Positions 1 to 12,036 of a stretch of 64,000 bases of DNA are shown piece after piece. The notes beneath the pieces are model-generated. The model did not search any database. It was not told the origin of the DNA and saw only the letters and a list, made by a program, of their open reading frames with translations. Origin of the DNA: Flaccisagitta enflata (Eukaryota > Chaetognatha > Sagittoidea > Aphragmophora); NCBI GenBank assembly GCA_965153355.1, contig OZ231127.1, positions 99,076,001 through 99,140,000 of the forward strand, read 5' to 3'. Position 1 is the first letter of the stretch. Each line of letters begins with the position of its first letter. A program made the position numbers and the translations under genes.

Positions 1-335
1 CAATAGTTTTTTCTTCATTGAGGCTACAAAAATTATTAGAATGCCTTCAAATTTGAAATGGAAGTTCCTTATAAATGCAACTACCATCATGCAAAAATTT
101 AGGTCTTCTTTTCTGAATATTTGCTGGAAAATTTGGCCACAAAACCAAAATACCCAAAAATACATTTGTTCATTAACCTAAACAACATTTGGCTGTCAGG
201 GTACTAATTTTTTTTGCAAACATAAGATGCTTGAAGGTCTCCAAAATTTCAGGTCATATTTCCAAGAAATGAGACCATTTGAAGTGACGTATAAAATTGA
301 AAATACAAGATGATAATTCATAAGCTTCCGATTTG
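1..335. repeat. part of the 520-bp repeat unit
   Basis: Same sequence family as the arms of the 16335-19595 inverted repeat (GAATGCCTTCAAATTTGAAA, GGAAGTTCCT, the GGTCAT..TTTCCAAGAAATG block). It is cut by the window edge. Confidence 0.75.
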
Positions 336-800
336 GCTGTTTGGCCGGTTTGGCTGTTTTCATTTCATTCGTAAAATTGATAGTGATTTTTCTTGTTTGG
401 CCTTCACAATTTCCTCAAAAATCTTCCAATATCAATGAAAATCCCACTAGATATCATAATTTTCTTGCAGCCAACGGCTAATGTGTTGACTACAGGTAAT
501 TATCAATCATTTTAAACCAATATTAGAGTTTGAGATTTATATATTTGAAAGTAAAAAGCAATGAAAGACAGTTCTTTCAAAAAAAGCTGGGAAAAAATTC
601 AATTGCGCAAAAAATGGTTCTTTCAAGTGTTTTGTTGTGCCCAAATTTTTTCAATACTTATATCTAATGTTTTACATAACAAAACCGTCATATGTGATCA
701 ATATTTACTGAAAATTTGAAGACTTTTTGTCAAGTAGTTTAGGAGTTATAAAGGTTTTGCATATTTCAAATCGATCTAAAGATTGTGTATTAAACAGAAC
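336..800 (-). repeat. dispersed repeat, inverted copy of 27505-28010
   Basis: Shared blocks include TTCTTGTTTGGCCTTCACAA, ATCCCACTAGATATCA and TTTCAAATCGATCTAAAGA, all in reverse order and orientation relative to 27505-28010. Confidence 0.75.
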
Positions 801-2219
801 TTGGGTTCAAATCATCATTTGTTTCCGCAAAATACATTCTGAAACTATTTTATTGTTTTTTAGCTTATTTACTGCAAAGACGACCTAGACTGGAGGATCG
901 ATTTTAGGTATCTTAATCTTATTTGATTTATAAAGAAATTAAGATCTATGCAAATTAAGGATTGCTCGAATGCTTGAATATGTTAATTTTTCTCACTCTT
1001 CAACTTGTGACTTGACTTCATCAGGACTTCATTTTTCAATGTTTTAACCTAGCCCATCAGATCAGGCTAAACATTTAATATAATTTTTGAAAAAAAATTC
1101 AGCTCAATTGGACTATTTTTACAGGTTTGACAGCTATTTTTAAAGCAGAACAATTTTATAAATTAGTATCTGGGCAAAGTTTAAAACAGGCAAAAAACCT
1201 GTAAAAATAGTTTGATTGGGCTGATTTTTTTTCTAAATTATGTAAAATTTTCTCCCCGATCTGATGAGCTAGTTTAGAACATTGAAAAATGAAGTCTTGA
1301 TGAAGTCAAGTCAAAAGTAGAAGAATGAGAAAAGCTAATATATTCAAGCAACAGAGCAACCTTCAATTAGTATAGATCTCAATTTTTTTATAAATCAAAT
1401 GAAATTAAGGTACAGTCGAGCTTTACTTGAGCGCACCCGCTAATAAGGCATCCCTCGCTGAATGGCATGATTTCAAAAGTCCCAACTTTTTTGCCTTAGT
1501 TTTATTGTTAAGGAACCCCGTCTATAGCGCACCCGCCTATAAGGCAAATTTCACTACTATCTAGAACATATGTATATCGGCGAGCGTTTTGGGTCATATC
1601 TCTGCTATAAATAAAAAAATGCGCTATAAATCAGTGAGATTACGAAGCCTCATCCCAGATTTCTGATCTAGTGCCGCAGCCGCGTTAGCATGGCTTGTTT
1701 CATTTAGAAATGACGGGCAAAACAAGAATGCTACTTCAAATGGCTGAAAAATCTAATTTTATTTCTTGTCGCTTTTGGTACTTGGCCAAGTGTTATTTTT
1801 TTGTTAGTTCAAGGTTGTTGTCTAACTTTAAGGATGCTACAGTGATGCCATAGGATCGCCTTGTCCTTGCCATGGTCACTCCAAACTTGGTTATAGATCA
1901 GATGGTTGATAAGTTAGCAGCTATGGAGAAGGTATCATGCATCGTTTGATATGGATAAAAACGATTATGCTCTGAAGGTGTGAGGGAAGACTGCGTCATC
2001 CTTTCTCAAAATATCTCTTCAAGAGCATATGAAGATAATTTAGGCCGTTATTGTTGTTCACAAGATACACATACAAAGAGTCTCTAGGATCAAATTATGT
2101 TTTTTTCTTAGTTATTTGATGAATTAACAGCCTGATAATGATCTTGCCGATATACTTTTGTTCTAGATAGTAGAAGGCATAAAATAGGTGTTAGATAAGG
2201 TTTTCGTGCTCAACCAGAA

Positions 2220-2485
2220 GGCATGAAGAAGAAGAAGAAGAAGAGGAAGAAGGAGGCGAAGAAGAAGAAGAGAAGAAGAAGAGAAGAAGAAGAAGAAGGA
2301 AGAACAGAGAAGAATTTAGAAATGGGAAGAAGAACAGACAATAACAAGAAAACAAGTGGTGCAAGATGAACAGAAAAACGAGAAGGCAAGAAGATCAAGA
2401 TGAGCAAAAGAAGAAGAAGAAGTGAAGAGGAAGTACAAGAAGAAGAAGAAAAGGAAAAAGAAAAAGAAGAGGAAGAAGAAGAAAA
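2220..2485 (+). repeat. GAA/AAG-rich low-complexity tract
   Basis: Purine-only stretches of GAAGAA/AAGAGG, resuming at 2640-2670. The ORFs across it on minus are Leu/Phe/Ser low complexity and not genes. Confidence 0.85.
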
Positions 2486-2640
2486 ACAAGGCCAACACCT
2501 ATAAGTCGCGTGCAGATTGACTTAGAGTTACTTAGTTTACACTAGAATGACTTTAAGAAATAAGGTTGAAAAAATAAAATGGGCACTGACCGAGCTTCGG
2601 ACGGACAAAGCGGGGTGTAGTGTAGCGTGCACGCGACTAA
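2485..2640 (+). mobile_element. hairpin element, subfamily A, short full copy
   Basis: Runs from AACAAGGCCAACACC to GTGCACGCGACTAA in 156 bp with almost no central array. A minimal version of the element, nested inside the 1413-3251 element. Confidence 0.82.
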
Positions 2641-3356
2641 AAAGAAGAAGAAGAAAATGAAGAAGAAAGGTCGTGGTTATCAAAAGCGATGATATTGGTG
2701 ATTCTCAAGTTTCGATGACGATTTTGATGATGCCAAGTCCAATGCATCGCCATAACGATGACGATCAAGATAAAAACGGGAGTGCAGAAATCATCGACAT
2801 CGACATTGGGTGAAAGAATGCCGCTCACAACCACCAGTTATCATTTGCTGTATCATTACTCGATTTTGAATGAGATGTAAAAAACAGATCCTGACACAAG
2901 AAAATTGATAAAAGTCTTGTTCCTAAATTAAGAACATTACTTGTCTGCATTTCGAATGTGCCACGTCCATCTACCCTTGGTTTGACTGTCTTTCACTTAG
3001 TGTTTTTAATCTACAGGTTCCACTTAATGCTTGTCAGTCTGTCTCTTCCATCTCTTTGTTTCTAAGTAGTATGTACATGTAATTTTTACTACCACATGGC
3101 ATGGCTAGATCAATCTGACAAGTACTGTCTATAAGAGAAAAAAAATATCAGAGTATACCATAAAAAAAGTCATGCTCGGCAATAAGGCATCCCGACTTGA
3201 AGGCATAAAATGAGTGGGTCCCTTCAAATGCCTTCTAGTGAAGCTTAACTGTATCTAATATTCATCCTCCAGTCTAGGTCGTCTTTGCTCCCATCCTACT
3301 CTAACATTTCTGCATCTGCTTCCAGTGCCTAATTGTAGATGTAGCTATTAAAACTC

Positions 3357-3625
3357 AACAAGGCCAACACCTGTAATCGCGTGCGAGACATAAAAAACTG
3401 AATTGACCTGAATCCTATTGTATCCTTTCAATCAACATGACTGAAAAGGGAGAAATAAAAGAAATGAATAAAATGATTGGCCATGGAAACCCACCCACTT
3501 TTGTAATTGAGTTAAATTAATGAACTGTCTATCAACCCAATCAATAAAAAATGACTAAATCAGACTTTAACCAGCAGACTTAAACCAGCAGACTTAAACC
3601 AACAGACTTGTACCTTATACCATCG
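3357..3625 (+). mobile_element. hairpin element, subfamily A, 5' part
   Basis: AACAAGGCCAACACCTGTAATCGCGTGCGAGAC, then the same leader as the 49136 copy (ctgaattgacctga...attgtatc) and a few AAACCAGCAGACTT units. No 3' hairpin; the 5' end of another copy follows. Confidence 0.72.
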
Positions 3626-3633
3626 TCAAGAGA

Positions 3634-3675
3634 AACAAGGCCAACACCTATAAGTCGCGTGCGAGACTTCCATCT
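3634..3675 (+). mobile_element. hairpin element, subfamily A, 5' end only
   Basis: AACAAGGCCAACACC followed by the AGTCGCGTGCGAGACTT motif, then unrelated sequence. Truncated. Confidence 0.65.
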
Positions 3676-4530
3676 GCAACCAGCTGCAACTGCGTCGACC
3701 ATTGACGAGTTTAGAAAATTAATTTCTATTATTCTAATAAAAAAAGACTGTGTCCACAGTTACCTGGGTAAAACAAAAAAGAAGAACTCTTTTCTTTTAG
3801 GGAAAGACATTTTTCCATTAGAGGTTTGGCTTAACTAAGTTGTGTAAAGGAACTATTGCAGATTGAACAAACACAGACCCGCATCATTTTTGCATCTTCC
3901 TTTTTTCATCATAGCTCAATCCATGATCCACATATACACTTAAGATTTTGGTTGGGGCTTTTATCTATCTTCCTGGAGGTCTTGGAATATTTTGCTGGGG
4001 TAGCCTGCTCACTTGGCAAACTGTGCACCTTGGTGCCGAACGTTGGAAATTGATCTTTGGTCATTAACCTTGAAACTGAGAGATTTTTGTGAAACTGGGT
4101 GATAATCTGAGTCACTGCGATGTCCAAAAAAAATTGTGTGCCAAGCAAGTCCCCCACTGTATATGTATATTCAGCTCATTTTCTTGCTCAAATATTACGC
4201 TTTTCAAAGATAAATTGCAAAAGATTGTAGAGTTGCGTGTCTTTTTACAAATATCAGTGGAGAGGTTGTTAGCATCTAAGAGAAAAGTTTGTCAGTAAGT
4301 TAGGATATTGACAAAAGAAGAGTACCTTAAAATTGCCAACATTATAAATGATTTTGTGAGTCATCTCCCTCAGTACCAACCAGCACCTTTTTTTGCCTGA
4401 GAATATCTCGAATAGGCACAAGATAGCCCCAAGTCACAGAAAAGCTTGCCGACAAAATTTTTCCCAAGACTGTATAAAGTGGGAATAATCAGAATTTGTA
4501 ATATTGCGGCGAAAAAATTGTGTCTCTTAC
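3676..4530. other. no gene recognised
   Basis: Unique-looking AT-rich DNA immediately downstream of tyrosinase 2 exon 1, most likely its first intron. Short ORFs here lack features. Confidence 0.5.
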
Positions 4531-4818
4531 CTTCTTGAATGACTTTGAGGGCCACATGAATCTGGGATCAAGAACCATTTTTGGGAATCGTTTGATGATA
4601 TTTGGATGGTAAACTTTGGGCAGATTAATCTTTGTACATTTGCCTCTGCCAGAGGCAATATTGCAAGGAGATCCATCATTGCCAATTGGGCAACAACGAC
4701 CACGCCAAATACTTTCATCAGTCGCACATTTACGAGGAATGATTTGGGTGAAGGTCAATGAAGCGCAAAAAACCAAAACCAAAAATATTGTAATTGATAT
4801 TGCATGTGAGGGATTCAT
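4531..4818 (-). CDS. tyrosinase gene 2, exon 1 (signal peptide and Cys-rich N-terminus)
   Basis: 288 bp (96 codons, phase-0 end) from ATG at 4818 in a good context (AAAAATGA) to the donor GTAAGA at 4530. Residues about 1-24 form a signal peptide (MNPSHAISITIFLVLVFCAS). The next part has the tyrosinase N-terminal Cys pattern: PRKC...RCCPIGNDGSPC...SGRGKC. It ends DPRFMWPSKSFKK, equivalent to the DDRE.WPS.FYNR region of animal tyrosinases. The remaining exons would lie before position 1; I found none in 1-4530. Same strand as tyrosinase 1 and 24 kb downstream of its stop, so a head-to-tail pair. It is not exon 1 of gene 1, whose 5' end lies at higher coordinates. Confidence 0.85.
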
Positions 4819-5286
4819 TTTTCAGTTCTTCAATGTTTTTTGTTTTTTTGTTAATTTGTTATGGTCAGTGAAAACCTAGAAGATTTTTTATCAGGAAAGA
4901 ATGATAATCAGTGAAACTATCTCTTGCTGATGCTCCAAGGGTTTTAATTGTGCACACACAACTCTAGACCTTCCTCTTTTTAATGGTAGGTTAGTTGGGT
5001 TGTCAGTCCCACCGTTCATAACATTTTTGAATTCTTGACTTTTTAGATTTAAATTGATGATTTTTATCAAGAAAGGATTGGAAATTGGGTGTTGGATAGA
5101 TTAAAAGCCTTATAGATATTGTATCTAAATTGTATCAATATTGTATCAATATTGTATACAGATTGTAAAAAGCTTGTATTGATTTTATACCAATATCTTA
5201 TCAATAACTAATATCATATATTTTTATATATTGTATTGAATCTTAGCAACATTGAATCAATATCATATCAATATCATAGAGAAGAT
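4819..5286. other. upstream region of tyrosinase 2
   Basis: Likely holds the promoter and 5' UTR on minus, but I see no convincing TATA or initiator. 5110-5280 is a degenerate TGTATCAATAT repeat. Confidence 0.4.
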
Positions 5287-5520
5287 GTTGTCTAGACTTG
5301 GAAATATGGGGGAATTCAAATCAGGAAAACAAGTACACATAAAGGACTCATATTGTAAATATAAACTAATAAAAGGATGCTTTATCGACAGTGGGTGTTG
5401 GTTGCTATGGAAACAAATATCGATGTATTTACGCTAGAATATCAATATTTTGTGAAATTTTTTGAGGGAATATTATTTAAAATCAAATTTGCTACAACTT
5501 TCCAAAACACGATTTTGTCT
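5287..5520. repeat. half copy of the 35369-36136 fold-back MITE
   Basis: Shares GTCTAGACTTGGAAAT, GAAATTTTTTGAGGGAA and AAATCAAATTTGCTACAACT with the left arm of that element. The right arm is missing. Confidence 0.7.
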
Positions 5521-5559
5521 CAGGTTTCCCACGCATTTCAATGCAAAACCAAGAGACAA

Positions 5560-7990
5560 TAGCTCTAAAAGCTGAGACATTTGAGACAAAACTTGAGACT
5601 ATGAGACATACCTGAGACATAGACCCAAAGGCATTAAAATTACATTCCTGATTCCTGTCTCCTTCTATCAAATTCCCTTTGTCTCTTTGTTCCTCAAACC
5701 AACTGTCTCTTATCGAGTGTTTTCACTAAGTTTCCAGTTCACTTTGTCTCATCATAGCTCTTCCTTTACTGTTTTTACTAGGTCCTGTAACATCTCACAT
5801 TCAAAATGTCTCATTACACATCATATTTACTATGTCTCATATCCACTATGTGTCATGTCTTATATTCAATATGTCTTATGTCTCAGATTCACTATGTCTT
5901 ATGTCTTATAATCACTATGTCTTATATTCACTACGTCTCATATTCACTGTGTCTCAGGTCTCATATTTACAATGTCTCATGTCTCATATTGGCTTTGTTT
6001 CATACTACTTGTCATATTCACCTTGTCTCATACTACTTGTCAAATTCACCCTGTCTCATACTACTGGTCATATTTACTTTGTCTCATACTACTTTTTATA
6101 TTCACTATATCTCATAATACTTGTCATATTCACTTTGTCTCATACTACTTGATATATTCACTATGTCTCATACTACTTGTCAAATTCACTTTGTCTCATA
6201 CTAGTTATATGCACTGACTCATGCTATACAGTGACACCCTACTATAACAGACCCAAAAGTGATATAAATCTGACTATATTAGATAAAAACTCTATGACCT
6301 TTCATTTTTGCGGTTTCACTGTAGATGATCTGAGACAATTTAAATTTGATTTTTAGTATAAGACAAAGTAAATATGACATGTATCATGTCTCATATTCAC
6401 CATGTCTCATGTCTCATATTCACTCTGTCTCATACTACTTGCTATATTTACACGGTCTGATACTATTTGTCATATTCACTTTGTCTCACACTACTTGGCA
6501 TATTCATTATATCTTATACTACTTGTCATATTCACTTTGTCTCATACTACTTGATATATTCACTATGTCTCATACTACTTGTCAAATTCACTATGTCTCA
6601 TACTAGTTATACGCACTGTCTCATGCTATACAGTGACACCCTACTACAACAGACCCAAAAGTGATATAAATCTGACAATATTAGATAAAAACTCTATGAC
6701 CTTTCATTTTTGTGGTTTCACTGTAGATGATCTGAGACAATTTGAATTTGATTTTTACTATGAGACAAAGTAAATATGACATGTATCATGTTTCATATTC
6801 ACTATGTCTCATGTCTCATATTTACTTTGTCTCATACTACTTGCTATATTCACACTGTCTTATACTACTTGTCATATTCACTTTGTCTCACACTACTTGT
6901 CATATTCACTATATCTGATACTACTTGTCATATTCACTTTGTCTCAAACTACTTTATATATTCACTATGTCTCATACTACTTGTCAAATTCACTTTGTCT
7001 CATACTAGTTATATGCACTGTGTCATGCTATACAGTGACACCCTACTATAACAGACCAAAAAGTGATACAAATCTGACTATATTAGATAAAAACTCTATG
7101 ACCTTTCACTTTTAAGGTTTCACTGTAGATGATCTTAGACAATTTGAATTTGATTTTTAGTATGAGACAAAGTAAATATGACATGTATCATGTCTCATAT
7201 TCATTATGTCTCATGTCTCATATTCACTTTGTCTCATACTACTTGCTATATTTACACTGTCTCATACTATTTGTCATATTCACTCTGTCTCACACTACTT
7301 GTCATATTCACTATAACTTATACTACCTGTCATATTCACTTTGACTCATTCTACTCGATATATTCACTTTGTCTCATACTACTTGTCAAATTCACTTTGT
7401 CTCATACTAGTTATATGCACTGTCTCATGCTATACAGTGACACCCTTTTATAACAGACCCAAAAAAGATATAAGTCTGACCATTTTAGATAAAAACTCTA
7501 TGACCTTTCATTTTTGTGGTTTCACTGTAGATGATCTGAGACAATGTGAATTTGATTTTTACTAGGAGACAAAGTAAATAAAATATTTATCATGTCTCAT
7601 ATTTACTATGTCTCATGTCTCATATTCACTATGTCTCATACTAATTGCTATATTTACACTGTCTCATACTACTTATCATATTCACTTTGTCTCACGCTAC
7701 TTGTCATATTTACTATATCCCATACTACTTGTCATATTCACTTTGTCTCAACTACTTGATATATTCACTATGTCTCATACTACTTGTCAAATTCATTTTG
7801 TCTCATACTAGTTATATGCACTGTCTCATGCTATACAGTGACACTCTACTATAACAGACCCAAAAGTGATATAAATCTGACCATATTAGATGAAAATTCT
7901 ATGACCTTTCATTTTTGTGGTTTTACTGTAGCTGATCCGAGACAATTTGAATTTGATTTTTAGTATGAGACAAAGTAAATATGACAGCTA
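5560..7990 (+). repeat. higher-order satellite, 402-bp unit
   Basis: The marker AGACAAAGTAAAT recurs at 6361, 6763, 7165, 7567 and 7968, a period of 402 bp. Each unit is built of subrepeats of about 28 bp (TTGTCATATTCACTTTGTCT plus CATACTAC) and one embedded 93-bp CAGT...ACTG MITE, e.g. 6229-6321. The array begins with irregular GAGACA/TGTCTC DNA at 5560. ORFs rich in Ser, Leu and Tyr here are repeat artefacts. Confidence 0.9.
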
Positions 7991-8124
7991 GTTTGAGACA
8001 AAGTGAATCATATAAAAAAATTAAAATTAAATATGACCGTTGGTCAGAGACTTAGCGGATATGATGGATAGTTGAGACAAAATGAGTATGAAAGCTAGTT
8101 TGAGACAAATAAAATCATATCAAA

Positions 8125-8195
8125 CAACTGACCCTAACCCTCCTACCCTAACCCTAGACCTTCACCCCTAACCCTAACCTAACCATAACCCCCTC
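8125..8195 (-). repeat. degenerate telomere-like CCCTAA tract
   Basis: CCCTAACCCT units with interruptions between the two satellites. TTAGGGTTAGG also occurs once in every unit of the next array. Confidence 0.75.
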
Positions 8196-8199
8196 TTTT

Positions 8200-11100
8200 G
8201 GGGGGGGGGAAAATGTTTTGGGACAATTTGAATAGGCTGTTAGGGTTAGGTTTACAAGGATTTTAGTAGAGAAAGACGTAAAAGATCTGACTTAGAATTG
8301 AGGGAGAAAATATCAACTAAAATTCCAAGTCAGATTTATTATGTCTGACTTCATTAAAATCTATGTAATCCAAACCCTACATCTGTGTTCAAATTGTCTC
8401 AAAATATGATACTCCTACCATACTCACTTCACACTACTTATTACCTACATACTTACTAATGAACTCACTTGATTTTTCTGGTGTTTTTGGGGGGGTAACA
8501 TGTTTTGGGACAATCTGAATAGGCTGTTAGGGTTAAGTCTACATAGATTTCAATAGAGTAAGACACAAAATATCTGACTTGGAATTTGAGTAGATTTTTT
8601 TCTCCCTCATTTCCAAGTCAGATTTTTTATGTCTCACTCCATTGAAATCTATGTAATCCAAACCCTACATCTGTATTCAAATTGTCTCAAAACATGATAC
8701 CCCTACTAAACTCACTTACTTCTCACTACTTACTACTTACATACCTACTTGTGAACTCACTTGATTTTTCTGGTGTTTTGGGGGAGTAACATGTTTTGGG
8801 ACAAACTGAATAGGTTGTTAGGGTTAGGTTTTCATAGATTTCAATAGAGTAAGACACAAAAAATCTGACTTGGAATTTGAGTAGATTTTTTCTCCCTCAC
8901 TTACGAGTCAAATTTTTTATGTCTCACTCCATTAAAATCTATGTAATGCTTACCCTACATTTGTATTCAAATTGTCTCAAAACATGATACCCCTACTAAA
9001 CTCACTTACTTCTCACTACTCACTACTTACATACCTTCTTATGAACTCACTTGATTTTTCCGGTGTTTTGAGGGGGTAACATGTTTTGGGACAATCTGAA
9101 TAGGCTGTTAGGGTTAGGTCTACATAGATTCCAATAGAGTAAGACACAAAAAATCTGACTTAGAATTTGAGTAGATTTTTTTCTCCCTCATTTCCAAGTC
9201 AGATTTTTTATGTCTCACTCCATTAAAATCTAAGCAATGCTTACCCTACATTTGTATTCAAATTGTCTCAAAACATGATACCCCTACTAAACTCACTTAC
9301 TTCTCACTACTCACTACTTACATACCTTCTTATGAACTCACTTGATTTTTCTGGTGTTTTGGGGGGTTACATGTTTTTGGACAATCTGAATAGGCTGTTA
9401 GGGTTAGGTCAACATAGATTTCAATAGAGTAAGACACAAAAAATCTGACTTGGAATTTGAGTAGATTTTTTTCTCCCTCATTTCCAAGTCAGATTTTTTA
9501 TGTCTCACTCCATTGAAATCTATGTAATCCAAACCTTACATCTGTATTCAAATTGTCTCAATACATGATACTCCTACTAAACCCACATACTTCTCACTAC
9601 TTACTACTTACATACCTACTTGTGAACTCACTTGATTTTTCTTGTGTTTTGGGGGAGTAACATGTTTTGGGACAAACTGAATAGGTTGTTAGGGTTAGGT
9701 TTACATAGATTTCAATAGAGTAAGACACAAAAAATCTGACTTGGAATTTGAGAAGTTTTTTTCTCCCTCATTTCCAAGTCGAATCTTTTTTGTCTCACTC
9801 CATTAAAATCTATGTAATGCTTACCCTACATTTGTATTCAAATTGTCTCAAAACATGATACCCCTACTAAACTCACTTACTTCTCACTACTCACTACTTA
9901 CATACCTTCTTATGAACTCACTTGATTTTTCTGGTGTTTTGGGGGGGTAACATGTTTTGGGACAATCTGAATAGGCTGTTAGGGTTAGGTCTACATAGAT
10001 TTCAATAGAGTAAGACACAAGAAATCTGACTTAGAATTTGAGTAGATTTTTTTCTCCCTCATTTCCAAGTCAGATTTTTTATGTCTCACTCCATTAAAAT
10101 CTATGTAATGCGTACCCTACATTTGTATTCAAATTGTCTCAAAACATGATACCCCTACTAAACTCACTTACTTCTCACTACTCACTACTAACATACCTTC
10201 TTATGAACTCACTTGATTTTTCTGGTGTTTTGGGGGGGTAACATGTTTTGGGACAATCTGAATAGGCTGTTAGGGTTAGGTCTACATAGATTTCAATAGA
10301 GTAAGACACAAGAAATCTGACTTAGAATTTGAGTAGATTTTTTTCTCCCTCATTTCCAAGTCAGATTTTTTATGTCTCACTCCATTAAAATCTATGTAAT
10401 GCGTACCCTACATTTGTATTCAAATTGTCTCAAAACATGATACCCCTACTAAACTCACTTACTTCTCACTACTCACTACTAACATACCTTCTTATGAACT
10501 CACTTGATTTTTCTGGTGTTTTGGGGGGGTAACATGTTTTTGGACAATCTGAATAGGCTGTTAGGGTTAGGTCTACATAGATTTCAATAGAGTAAGACAC
10601 AAAAAATCTGACTTGGAATTTGAGAAGATTTTTTCTGCCTCATTTCCAAGTCAAATTTTTTATGTCTCACTCCATTAAAATCTATGTAATGCTTACCCTA
10701 CATTTGTATTCAAATTGTCTCAAAACATGATACCCCTACTAAACTCACTTACTTCTCACTACTCACTACTTACATACCTTCTTATGAACTCACTTGATTT
10801 TTCTGGTGTTTTGGGGGGTAACATGTTTTGGGGGGTAACATGTTTTGGGACAATCTGAATAGGCTGTTAGGGTTAGGTCTACATAGATTTCAATAGAGTA
10901 AGACACAAAAAATCTGACTTAGAATTTGAGTAGATTTTTTTCTCCCTCATTTCCAAGTCAGATTTTTTATGTCTCACTCCATTAAAATCGATGTAATGCG
11001 TACCCTACATTTGTATTCAAATTGTCTCAAAACATGATACCCCTACTAAACTCACTTACTTCTCACTACTCACTACTTACATACCTTATCATGAACTCAC

Positions 11101-11320
11101 TTGATTTTTCTGGTGTTTTGGGGAGTAACATGTTTTCGGACAAACTGATTAGGTTGTTAGGGTTGGGTTTACATAGGTTTTAATGGAGTGAGACATAAAA
11201 TATCTGACTTAGAAGCGATGGAGAAAGAATCAACTAAGATTCCAAGTCAGATTTTCCATGTCTCACTCTATCAAAATCTACGTCAATAATGCTGTATGGG
11301 GGGTAACATGTTTTGGGACA
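8200..11320 (+). repeat. satellite array, 290-bp unit
   Basis: TAACATGTTTT recurs at 8496, 8787, 9077, 9367, 9658, 9948, 10239, 10530, 10836 and 11126, with diverged edge units. Each unit has GTTAGGGTTAGG, an inverted repeat of about 45 bp (ACATAGATTTCAATAGAGTA against CTCCATTGAAATCTATGTAA) and a CTCACTACTYACTACTTAC run. Units starting 9948 and 10239 read identically over 291 bp. A 17-bp internal duplication occurs at 10819-10836. Confidence 0.93.
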
Positions 11321-11583
11321 ATCTGAATTGGTGGTTAGGTCAGGCTTATGCAGAAGTCAATTGTTGTGACAAAACAAATTTGTGTTTGAAATTATGATGA
11401 TTTTTACTCCATTTTTTGATCAGATGTCTTATGTCTCACTCCATTTACATCCATGTCAATCAAACCCTACATCTGTTTTCAAGTGTTTTTAACCAGCCAT
11501 CATATGCACTTTGTCTCAAACCAACTGTCCTTTCCACGTTGTCTTGTACCAAGTATCAGATTTCGAGTGTCTCAGATCCATTA

Positions 11584-11675
11584 CAGTGAAACCCTGAAAA
11601 TGAATAGACTATGACTTTTTATCTATTATGAGTAGATTTAAGTCTATTTCAGGCCTGTTTTAGCAGGATTTCACT
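11584..11675. mobile_element. 93-bp CAGTGAAACCCTG MITE
   Basis: Starts CAGTGAAACCCTG after TA and ends TAGCAGGATTTCACTA, a slightly decayed inverted end. Confidence 0.72.
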
Positions 11676-11943
11676 ATATAGGTTTCAAAGCTGTGAAACT
11701 GGTTGAACTGCATACTATGGATAGTTATTTGACATGATCTTATTTGTCCCAGATTATTTATCATATTCACTTTGTCCCAAACCCAACAATTGTTTATCAA
11801 GTGTCTCAAACCAGCCATCATGTGTACTTTGCCTCAAACTAACTGTCATATTCACTTTGTCTCTTACATACATATCAAACTAACTGTCATATTCACTTTG
11901 TCTCATACATACATATCAAATTCAAATTGTCTCAGATCCACTA

Positions 11944-12036
11944 CAGTGAAACCCTGGAAATGGAAGGACTATGATTTTCTATCTCTCATGGCTGGACATA
12001 AGTCCATTTAAGGTCTGTTTTAGCAGGGTGTCACTG
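11944..12036. mobile_element. 93-bp CAGTGAAACCCTG MITE, intact ends
   Basis: CAGTGAAACCCTG at one end and CAGGGTGTCACTG at the other, flanked by TA on both sides. Same length as the MITE embedded in each 402-bp satellite unit. Confidence 0.8.

Larger units (their letters stand above)
1413..3251. mobile_element. CAGTYRAGCTT element inserted in the fold-back MITE
   Basis: It starts CAGTCGAGCTTTACT after TA (1411-1412) and ends AGTGAAGCTTAACTG before TA (3252-3253). CAGT...ACTG with TA duplication is typical of pogo/Tigger-type elements. Inside are an inverted pair (1549-1580 and 2143-2172), a GAA-rich tract and a short hairpin element. No transposase is left. Confidence 0.72.
862..3303. mobile_element. 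fold-back MITE (GCAAAGACGACC family), interrupted
   Basis: The left arm starts GCAAAGACGACCTAGACTGG at 873. The right arm ends CCAGTCTAGGTCGTCTTTGC at 3273-3292. The inside is palindromic (ACTTGACTTCATCA against TGATGAAGTCAAGT). Removing the 1413-3251 insertion leaves an element of about 600 bp like the one at 31335-31935. Confidence 0.8.

Noticed and set aside
5687-7854. Several 60-106 codon frames rich in Ser, Leu, Tyr and His
   Set aside because: They overlap each other, repeat every 402 bp, and come from the satellite subrepeats.
8125-8195. A true chromosome end or telomere
   Set aside because: The CCCTAA units are few and degenerate, and unique DNA and genes continue on both sides.
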